A DNA stretch of 5,261 nucleotides from an uncultured Halomicronema sp. (GTDB taxonomy: Bacteria; Cyanobacteriota; Cyanobacteriia; Phormidesmidales; Phormidesmidaceae): contig CALCPB010000168.1 in the NCBI GenBank assembly GCA_937897665.1, positions 1-5,261 of the forward strand. Direction: 5' to 3'. The translations under genes and the position numbers were made by a program. Shown one piece after another: positions 1 through 4,445 of the stretch. The stretch's first letter is position 1, and each line of letters begins with the position of its first letter. The notes beneath the pieces are model-generated. The model worked only from the letters and a program-made list of their open reading frames with translations, ran no database searches and had not been told where the DNA came from.

Positions 1-1113
1 CATATCGGTAATGCGAGAGAGTTCTTGGGCGTCGTGGCTTGCTCGACTGGGTAGGGCGCAGTGGCTCAGCTGCAGGTCGTCACAAACCTGGGCGATCGCG
101 GTTTGAATGTGTGAGTTGGCAGGGGCAGGCTCATTGTGCAACCGCTCCACCATGGAGATTTGGGTACCTGTGGCGGTGGCGATCGCTGCAATCTCCTGCT
201 GAATTTCAAACAGCAGGTGCCGCAGCCGCCCGGTGGAGAGATCCCGCAGATCTAGGCTCATCTCGACCTGGCCGGGAATGCTGTTCGGCACGTTGGGATG
301 CAGCTCCATACGACCCACCGTCGCCACCTGATCGCCGGGCTGGCTGCCAATGCGGTTAATTGCCAGTACCAATTGCGACGCGGCCACCAGGGCATCTTGA
401 CGCATCGGCATCGGCGTCGTCCCGGCATGGCTGGACTGACCGGTGACCGTGATCCAGTAGCGTTGCTGGCCCACGATGCCAGTAACCACCCCGATCTGCT
501 TGTCGGCGCTGGTGAGCACCGGCCCTTGTTCGACATGCAGCTCGACAAACGCGGCCAGCGACGCGGGCGATCGCTGAGCCTGGGCGATCATGGCCCAATC
601 GCCGCCCGCTCGCGCCAGACAGTCTTGGATGGATTCATGGCTGCGGCTGCGATACAGCTCGGCATCGGGTAACAGCTGCCCGGCCATCGCCTTGCAGCCA
701 ATCATGGTGCGTTCTTCATCAGCAAACACCACCACTTCCAGCGGATGATCGAGGTGCCGACCTTGTGCGGACAAGGCCGCGACGACGGCAATACCGGCTA
801 GCACGCCATAGGTACCGTCGTAGTGACCGGCATTGGGCACGGTGTCGATGTGGGAGCCGGTCATCAGTGGTGGGGCATCATCAAATCGGCCCGCATAGCG
901 GCCAATCAGATTGCCTGCTGGGTCAGTTTGCACGGTCATACCTGCTTCGACCATCCAGCCGCTGACAAGGGAGCGGGCCTGGCAGTCGGCTTCACTAAAC
1001 GCCAAGCGCTGGCCGCCGCCGTTGTGCAGGGCACCCAATTGGGCCAGCTGACGAATCATGGCCATCAGGCGATCGCCGTTAATCGCCAGGGTAGAAACGA
1101 CCGATGAAACCAT
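1..1113 (-). CDS. M20-family Zn-dependent amidohydrolase (N-carbamoyl-L-amino-acid hydrolase / allantoate amidohydrolase type), C-terminus cut by window edge
   Basis: The reverse strand is open from ATG at 1113 to the left edge, giving 371 residues; the family usually has about 400-415, so roughly the last 40 are missing. The start has a good Shine-Dalgarno AGAGAGG (1127-1121) 7 nt upstream. Visible family motifs: GSHIDTV with H88, YDG with D99, FADEE with E133/E134 (general base and metal ligand), ELHVEQGP with H193, the dimer-domain SSHAGTTPM with H229, NSIPG with N277, DLRD with R290, and SHDAQE with H360 near the edge. Enzymes of this group are cytosolic and hydrolyse N-carbamoyl or ureido groups, releasing CO2 and ammonia. 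Facing a hydantoinase operon, decarbamoylation of an N-carbamoyl amino acid is the likeliest job; allantoate or beta-ureidopropionate are alternatives. Oddity: the usual EEGSRF stretch reads EERTMI and the loop is about five residues short. Family is certain, substrate is not. Confidence 0.93.
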   Translation of the reverse strand, partial: MVSSVVSTLAINGDRLMAMIRQLAQLGALHNGGGQRLAFSEADCQARSLVSGWMVEAGMTVQTDPAGNLIGRYAGRFDDAPPLMTGSHIDTVPNAGHYDGTYGVLAGIAVVAALSAQGRHLDHPLEVVVFADEERTMIGCKAMAGQLLPDAELYRSRSHESIQDCLARAGGDWAMIAQAQRSPASLAAFVELHVEQGPVLTSADKQIGVVTGIVGQQRYWITVTGQSSHAGTTPMPMRQDALVAASQLVLAINRIGSQPGDQVATVGRMELHPNVPNSIPGQVEMSLDLRDLSTGRLRHLLFEIQQEIAAIATATGTQISMVERLHNEPAPANSHIQTAIAQVCDDLQLSHCALPSRASHDAQELSRITDM

Positions 1114-1159
1114 GGGAAAACCTCTCTGTAGGCAAACTGTGACTAAATCTTCTCTGCCA

Positions 1160-1168
1160 CTACTGTAG
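1160..1168. promoter_or_regulatory. Candidate GntR operator 2 (CTACTGTAG)
   Basis: CTAC-T-GTAG is a perfect palindrome around a central T at 1164. It shares the core TACTGTA with the larger palindrome centred at 1185, exactly 21 bp away (about two helical turns). It lies just downstream of the transcription start predicted for the minus-strand hydrolase gene. FCD-type GntR repressors usually bind short palindromes in the promoter region beside their own gene, so binding by the product of 1346-2098 is a reasonable inference. No binding evidence exists here. Confidence 0.4.
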
Positions 1169-1178
1169 GGCTGGAAGC

Positions 1179-1191
1179 GTATACTGTATAC
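1179..1191. promoter_or_regulatory. Candidate GntR operator 1 (GTATACTGTATAC)
   Basis: A perfect 13-bp palindrome, GTATAC-T-GTATAC, centred on 1185. Its right half extends to the 8-bp palindrome TGTATACA (1185-1192), close to the T-GT-AC-A pattern seen in several FCD/FadR-like GntR operators. It overlaps the predicted -10 element of the divergent hydrolase gene, so an occupied site would block RNA polymerase. The regulator encoded 155 bp away is the obvious candidate ligand; this is inferred from position and symmetry only. Confidence 0.5.
1185..1190 (-). promoter_or_regulatory. Predicted -10 element of the hydrolase promoter (TATACA)
   Basis: On the minus strand TATACA lies 23 nt downstream of the GTA-N8-TAC box, the spacing known for NtcA-activated cyanobacterial promoters (about 20-24 nt to a -10 of form TAN3T). 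It matches TATAAT at four of six positions. A start about 6-7 nt further (1178-1179) would place the centre of the NtcA box (1220.5) at about -41.5, the class II activator position. The 5' leader would be about 65 nt. No good -35 hexamer is seen, as expected for this promoter class. Confidence 0.5.
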
Positions 1192-1213
1192 AATGGCTGC
1201 GGCGGCTGTTGCT

Positions 1214-1227
1214 GTAAAATCGTTTAC
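1214..1227. promoter_or_regulatory. NtcA-type binding box (GTA-N8-TAC)
   Basis: The sequence GTAAAATCGTTTAC matches the cyanobacterial NtcA signature GTA-N8-TAC exactly, and the arms are symmetric for five bases (GTAAA/TTTAC). NtcA is the CRP-family global nitrogen regulator that activates genes during nitrogen limitation. The box is correctly spaced from a -10 on the minus strand, so the hydrolase gene is the best target. It also lies 118 bp before the regulator's ATG on the plus strand, where no well-placed -10 follows. Chance matches to such a short pattern occur; the position relative to the -10 and a nitrogen-salvage gene is what makes it credible. Confidence 0.6.
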
Positions 1228-1248
1228 TCTGGCGCTTGTCTGGCCCAA

Positions 1249-1278
1249 TTGAGTCGCAAGGGTTCTGCACTCAAATAT
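1249..1278 (+). promoter_or_regulatory. Weak candidate promoter for the GntR gene
   Basis: TTGAGT (1249-1254) is followed after 18 nt by AAATAT (1273-1278), with an overlapping AATATAG. The -35 match is fair (four of six) and the -10 match poor. It is the best sigma-70-like pair I can see between the NtcA box and the ATG at 1346, but the call is tentative. Confidence 0.22.
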
Positions 1279-1345
1279 AGCCCTAGGACAGACAATTTTC
1301 TGTAGCATCCTGATCGTCATGTCCGACTGCTAGCAAGCAGGACGG

Positions 1346-2098
1346 ATGGCTATTCGAGCCTCTGTTATCCGTCCTCAAGTTCGAAGGATTCTTCCCTTGG
1401 TCACGCTATCTAAACCTCTACCCCGACGGGAGTCGCTCCATGAGCAGACTTACCAGGCGCTCCGCACCAGCATTCTCTCGGGGGAACTGCGCCCCGGCGA
1501 TCGCTTAGTCGAAACCCATCTGGCCGAGCAACTGCAGGTCAGTCGCACCCCCATTCGAGAGGCGCTGCGGCAGCTGCAGCGAGAGGGCTTGGTCACCCTC
1601 GACGGGGGCGGGCTGCGGATTATCTCGGTGTCGGCGACCGATGCTGTGCAGCTCTATGACTGCCGCTTAGCGTTGGAGCAAGCAGCGGTGCGGTCGGCCT
1701 GTCTGGAAGCCAGCGATCGCGCTTTAGAAGTGCTGCAGCAATCGGTCGCCCAAGCGGAGCGAGCCGTGCAACGCCAGACTTCAGAACTCAGTACCTTTGA
1801 GCTGCTCAACCTCGACTATCAGTTTCACCGTCAGATCGCCGCCAGCACGGGCAATGGCTGGCTGACCGGGCTGCTCGATCAGGTGTTCGACAAAATGATG
1901 CTGCTGCGGGTACACACTACGCGCCACAACCCACAAGTGTTGGACATTTATACCGAACATCATGAAATCTGTAGCGCCATTGTGGCTCGCGATGCTGACT
2001 GGGCGATCGCCTCGATGCAGGCGCACTTAGAAGCCAGTAAACAGCGGGTAGTCGAGGCGCTGGAAGTCCTCTCCACGAACGGGGAGAGGGATGTTTAG
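1346..2098 (+). CDS. GntR-family transcriptional regulator, FadR/FCD subfamily
   Basis: A 250-residue DNA-binding regulator. The N-terminal winged helix (about residues 30-93) has the hallmark order LHEQTYQALRTSIL, GELRPGDRL, LAEQLQVSRTPIREALRQL and EGLV. The C-terminal FCD ligand-binding domain (about 97-238) has the expected metal/ligand residues D157 and H161 (DYQFH), H205 (EHHEI) and H227 (MQAHL). Such proteins are usually dimeric repressors released by a small acid or pathway intermediate. Placed between a divergent N-carbamoylase-type gene and a hydantoinase unit, it most likely senses a cyclic ureide or its breakdown product. Start: ATG at 1346 has only AGG four bases upstream. TTG at 1397 has an excellent GAAGGA (1383-1388) eight bases upstream and would give 233 residues beginning VTLSKPLPRR (initiator read as Met), removing an N-terminal segment outside the domain. 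I keep 1346, but 1397 is at least as likely. Confidence 0.92.
   Translation: MAIRASVIRPQVRRILPLVTLSKPLPRRESLHEQTYQALRTSILSGELRPGDRLVETHLAEQLQVSRTPIREALRQLQREGLVTLDGGGLRIISVSATDAVQLYDCRLALEQAAVRSACLEASDRALEVLQQSVAQAERAVQRQTSELSTFELLNLDYQFHRQIAASTGNGWLTGLLDQVFDKMMLLRVHTTRHNPQVLDIYTEHHEICSAIVARDADWAIASMQAHLEASKQRVVEALEVLSTNGERDV
1383..1388 (+). promoter_or_regulatory. Shine-Dalgarno site favouring a TTG start at 1397
   Basis: GAAGGA lies inside the annotated regulator, eight bases before an in-frame TTG (1397-1399). The ATG at 1346 has a poorer, too-close ribosome-binding sequence. The segment between the two starts falls before the winged-helix domain. The site therefore argues for a shorter protein. 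Confidence 0.4.
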
Positions 2099-2131
2099 GG
2101 TTGTATCAAGATATGAGGTTTTACATCTTTG

Positions 2132-2151
2132 CGATGGGGCTGTCCCCGTCG
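2132..2151. other. GC-rich hairpin between the regulator and the next gene
   Basis: CGATGGGG (2132-2139) pairs with CCCCGTCG (2144-2151) around the four-base loop CTGT: eight pairs including one G-T wobble. No T run follows on either strand, so it is not a classical intrinsic terminator. It may still attenuate or end the regulator transcript, or stabilise a 3' end. It lies 34 bases after the regulator stop. Confidence 0.35.
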
Positions 2152-2160
2152 TGTTGGCAA

Positions 2161-2188
2161 TTGAAGTAACCTCTGAAAAATAAATATT
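2161..2188 (+). promoter_or_regulatory. Weak candidate promoter for the small protein / hydantoinase unit
   Basis: TTGAAG (2161-2166) is followed after 16 nt by AATATT (2183-2188), each matching the sigma-70 consensus at four of six positions, in an AT-rich patch unlike its surroundings. A second -35-like TTGGCA lies at 2154-2159. No NtcA box is present here. The 113-bp gap after the regulator, with a hairpin, makes a separate promoter plausible but not proven. Confidence 0.25.
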
Positions 2189-2211
2189 CGGCGTTCCTAA
2201 GGAAAGAATTC

Positions 2212-2607
2212 ATGACGGCTGCAGCGACTCAAACAGTCTTTATTTGTGGATCGGCCCTGCGGGGACAACCGGACCACGGCAATCTGCAAGACGCCACGTT
2301 TTTGCGCGAAGCAAAAACTGCGGCTCGCTATCGCCTCCACGCTGTGAAAGACGGTTGGCATCCGGGCATTTATGCGGTCGAAACAGGCGGCATTGCTATC
2401 CCCGGCGAGCTGTATTCCCTCACCTCGGCCCAATACGAGCATCTCGTCGCCACCGAGCCGCCTCACATGTATCCCGCTGAGGTGACTTTAGAAACGGGCG
2501 AAACCGCGATCGCCATGCTGTATCCCCAAGCGCTGATCGAAGAGCATGGCTGGCCCGATATCTCTGAGCTAGGGGGCTGGGCCGCCTACAAAGCGCAAAC
2601 GACCTGA
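2212..2607 (+). CDS. Small gamma-glutamylcyclotransferase-fold protein related to the allophanate hydrolase C-terminal domain
   Basis: A 131-residue soluble protein with no signal peptide or membrane segment. The start is firm: AAGGA (2199-2203) lies eight bases before the ATG. Features of the GGCT/AtzF-C fold are VFICGSALRG (residues 9-18; the family's nucleotide-loop-like G-S-L-R motif), PGIYAVETGG (51-60), IPGELYSL (63-70), and a C-terminal DISELGGWAAY (116-126) that closely resembles the end of the allophanate hydrolase C-terminal domain. The residue in the place of the catalytic Glu of true cyclotransferases would be E82 (ATEPPHMY). In allophanate hydrolase this domain works after the amidase domain; here it stands alone with no amidase partner in view. 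It precedes the hydantoinase by 80 bp, very likely co-transcribed, suggesting a role in ureide or carbamate handling. Fold assignment is fairly safe; activity is unknown. Confidence 0.85.
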   Translation: MTAAATQTVFICGSALRGQPDHGNLQDATFLREAKTAARYRLHAVKDGWHPGIYAVETGGIAIPGELYSLTSAQYEHLVATEPPHMYPAEVTLETGETAIAMLYPQALIEEHGWPDISELGGWAAYKAQTT

Positions 2608-2687
2608 CCCGTTCACGAATTCCCACAATCCTCTGATTTCCGCTCTCTGGTATCCCCCATCCTCTTGTTGAAGTTTGGAGCAATCCC

Positions 2688-4103
2688 ATGGCCCCAGTGC
2701 TGATCAAAGGCGGCCGCATCGTCACCGCCGTCGATGATTACGTGGCAGATATCTTGATCGAGTCCGGTCGCATTGAGGCGATCGCCCGCGAAATTAACCA
2801 CGACAGTGCTACGACCTATAACGCCGCCGGCTTGCTGATTTTTCCCGGCGTCAGCGACGTCCATTTGCACTTGGATTCGCCCTTGGGCAATGACATCTAC
2901 ACCTGCGACACCTTTGAAACCGGCACGCGATCGGCAGCCTTTGGCGGCACCACCACCATTGTGGATTTTGCCCAACAGTTTCAGGGCGAGAGTCCTAAAG
3001 CGGCGCTCGATCGCCGGTTAGCCGCCGCCGAACCCCAATGCTGTGTGGACTACGGCTTTCACGTTATTCTCACCGACGTGAATCCGGGCTCTCTCTCAGA
3101 ACTGCCCGACCTAATCAATCATGACGGCATCTCTAGTTACAAGCTCTATATGGCCTACCCTGGCGTCTTGATGGTCGATGACGCCGACATCTACCGCACC
3201 ATGCGCAAAGTGGGCGATCACGGTGGCATGGTTAACCTGCATGCCGAAAATGGCGTCGTGATTCAAGCGCTGATCGAAGAAGCGCTAGAGCAGGGCAACA
3301 CCTCGCCCAAATATCACCAGCTGACTCGGCCCAGCCTGATGGAAGGGGAAGCCACCCATCGCGTCATCCGCATTGCCGAGCTGGCCGAGGTGCCAGTGTA
3401 TATCGTGCATCTATCGGCGAAGGAAGCGCTTGAGGCTGTCGTGGAAGCGCGCGATCGCGGCATCCCCGCCTTTGCGGAAACCTGTCCCCACTACCTGTTT
3501 TTGACCGATGAGGAATACGACCGACCGGACTTTGAACCCGCCAAGTTTGTGATGACGCCGCCCCTGCGTGATCACACTTGTCAGCACGCCCTCTGGCGCG
3601 GCTTGAAGTTTGACGACCTGCAAATTGTGGCCACCGACCACTGCCCCTTTTGCTTTAACGAAAACCTGTTTGGTATTTTGCAGTCGAAACAGTATGGCAA
3701 AGACGATTTTTCCAAAATTCCGAATGGTGCACCGGGGGTGGAATTTCGCCTGCCGCTGCTCTATGACGGTGGCGTTAAAGCGGGGCGCATCAATCTCAAT
3801 CGTTTTGTGCAGTTGACCTCCACCGCCCCGGCCAAGATGTTTGGCATGTTTCCTCAAAAGGGCACGATCGCGGTGGGCAGTGATGCGGATCTGGTGCTGT
3901 TTGATCCAGAGGCGCAGCATACCCTGAGCGCCAACACCCATCATTCCAATGTGGACTATTCGCTGTTTGAGGGCCGCCGCGTGCAGGGCAAAGTGCAGCA
4001 GGTATTTTTGCGCGGTGAACTGATTGTCGATGGCGACACTTGGCGGGGCCGAGCCGGGATGGGGCAGTTTTTGAAGCGATCGGCTTCGGGCCGAGTGTTG
4101 TGA
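2688..4103 (+). CDS. D-hydantoinase / dihydropyrimidinase
   Basis: A 471-residue cytosolic cyclic amidohydrolase that opens hydantoins or dihydropyrimidines to N-carbamoyl amino acids. TGGAG (2676-2680) lies seven bases before the ATG. The small N-terminal beta domain begins LIKGGRIVTA. The TIM barrel carries every binuclear-metal ligand at the family spacing: H59 and H61 (DVHLHL), the lysine to be carboxylated K152 (SYKLYMAY), H185 (HAENG), H241 (VHLSAKEA) and D317 (TDHCP). Substrate-pocket residues Y157 and N346 (KIPNGAPGVE) are present; the common SPPLR reads TPPLR (T290). The C-terminus has the expected KGTIAVGSDADLVLFDP and RAGMGQFLKR, and the length is normal. A stretch of about seven extra residues relative to enzymes I recall lies between C319 and DDFSKIPNG. 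It follows the small AtzF-C-like gene by 80 bp with no terminator between, so they likely form an operon. Hydantoinase versus dihydropyrimidinase cannot be decided from sequence alone. Confidence 0.96.
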   Translation: MAPVLIKGGRIVTAVDDYVADILIESGRIEAIAREINHDSATTYNAAGLLIFPGVSDVHLHLDSPLGNDIYTCDTFETGTRSAAFGGTTTIVDFAQQFQGESPKAALDRRLAAAEPQCCVDYGFHVILTDVNPGSLSELPDLINHDGISSYKLYMAYPGVLMVDDADIYRTMRKVGDHGGMVNLHAENGVVIQALIEEALEQGNTSPKYHQLTRPSLMEGEATHRVIRIAELAEVPVYIVHLSAKEALEAVVEARDRGIPAFAETCPHYLFLTDEEYDRPDFEPAKFVMTPPLRDHTCQHALWRGLKFDDLQIVATDHCPFCFNENLFGILQSKQYGKDDFSKIPNGAPGVEFRLPLLYDGGVKAGRINLNRFVQLTSTAPAKMFGMFPQKGTIAVGSDADLVLFDPEAQHTLSANTHHSNVDYSLFEGRRVQGKVQQVFLRGELIVDGDTWRGRAGMGQFLKRSASGRVL

Positions 4104-4120
4104 TGTAGTAGAGTCCGGAA

Positions 4121-4145
4121 TTCATCGGAGAGAACCGGTGATGAA
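4121..4145 (+). other. Short hairpin just after the hydantoinase gene
   Basis: TTCATC (4121-4126) pairs with GATGAA (4140-4145), and GG (4127-4128) can pair with CC (4135-4136) across a bulge and an AGAGAA loop. It starts 18 bases after the hydantoinase stop. No T run follows, so termination here is doubtful. Its TTCATCGG arm belongs to the repeat family described further right. Confidence 0.3.
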
Positions 4146-4152
4146 CTGGTCA

Positions 4153-4286
4153 TACCCAAGAAACCGGGGTTCTGAAAGCCTCTTTTCATCGTTCGGAGTG
4201 TCGTGTCAGCGTCCTGAACCGTTCCGATGAAAACCTTGCTGCAGACTGTTGAGCTTTTCATCGGAACCAGGTTCTTTGGGTGGGTA
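4153..4286. repeat. MITE-like imperfect palindromic element flanked by TA
   Basis: A non-coding block of about 130 bp (4155-4284) begins CCC and ends GGG, with TA on each side (4153-4154 and 4285-4286). Near the left end is CCCAAGAAACC (4155-4165); near the right end, read on the opposite strand, is CCCAAAGAACC (4280-4270), nine of eleven identical, with CCCA doubled at the right tip. Both ends continue into related inverted sequence (CCGGGGTTCTGAA and CCTGGTTCCGATGAA). Inside lies a perfect 13-bp inverted repeat, GTTCCGATGAAAA (4221-4233) with TTTTCATCGGAAC (4255-4267). Terminal inverted repeats plus a TA flank resemble miniature elements mobilised by IS630/Tc1-mariner transposases. No ORF of a transposase is present. 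An ordinary palindromic terminator region is the alternative. Confidence 0.45.
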
Positions 4287-4297
4287 TTTTTTATTTT
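4216..4297 (+). terminator. Candidate terminator of the hydantoinase operon: large hairpin plus T tract
   Basis: The 13-bp perfect stem (4221-4233 with 4255-4267) is extended by GAACC/GGTTC (4216-4220 with 4270-4274) across a two-base bulge, with a 21-nt loop. After the element's GGGTA end comes TTTTTTATTTT (4287-4297). The T tract is 12 bases past the stem base rather than adjacent, unless the outer CCCAAGAAACC/GGTTCTTTGGG arms also pair, which brings the stem to 4280. Hydantoinase transcription has no better exit before the convergent gene. Confidence 0.4.
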
Positions 4298-4371
4298 GGA
4301 TTACTCTTGCTGTCTGACCCCCTGCCTTGAAACGCCACAGGCTAACACTGGTAACTCCCCTTCAACCATGG
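4298..4371. other. Intergenic stretch with no recognised feature
   Basis: Between the palindromic element and the minus-strand terminator candidate I see no ORF with a ribosome-binding site, no tRNA-like cloverleaf and no further repeat. It is the middle of the non-coding region separating two convergent genes. Confidence 0.5.
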
Positions 4372-4391
4372 AAAAGCTCAGCGGTTTGAGC
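4372..4391 (-). terminator. Weak intrinsic terminator candidate for the DUF2267 gene
   Basis: On the minus strand GCTCA (4391-4387), loop AACCGC and TGAGC (4380-4376) form a five-pair hairpin immediately followed by TTTT (4375-4372). It lies 55 bases beyond the stop codon of the minus-strand gene. The stem and T run are both short, so strength is doubtful. Confidence 0.35.
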
Positions 4392-4445
4392 ACCACTGCG
4401 CCTTAGATTCAGACTTTAAAGATGGGCCAAATACCAATTAGCGGC

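Noticed and set aside
258..598. Short minus-strand open frames within 258-598
   Set aside because: They overlap the M20 hydrolase on the same strand in other frames and read as low-complexity Arg-rich shadow translations.
39..965. Plus-strand open frames of 66-124 codons opposite the hydrolase
   Set aside because: They are antisense to a gene with unmistakable M20 motifs, have Arg/Pro-rich composition with no domain resemblance, and lack good ribosome-binding sites.
1179..1191. GTATACTGTATAC as a second NtcA box
   Set aside because: The spacing is GTA-N7-TAC, one base too short for NtcA; it fits a GntR-type palindrome better.
2197..2975. Minus-strand open frames across the small gene and hydantoinase start
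   Set aside because: Antisense shadows of two well-supported plus-strand genes; no family resemblance.
3411..3944. A 177-codon minus-strand open frame inside the hydantoinase gene
   Set aside because: Long only because GC-rich coding sequence leaves few stops on the other strand; the hydantoinase frame holds the catalytic motifs throughout.
4104..4445. CRISPR array or tRNA in the repeat-rich intergenic region
   Set aside because: The repeated TTCATCG units are short, irregularly spaced and in both orientations, and no cloverleaf or CCA-type acceptor stem is visible.
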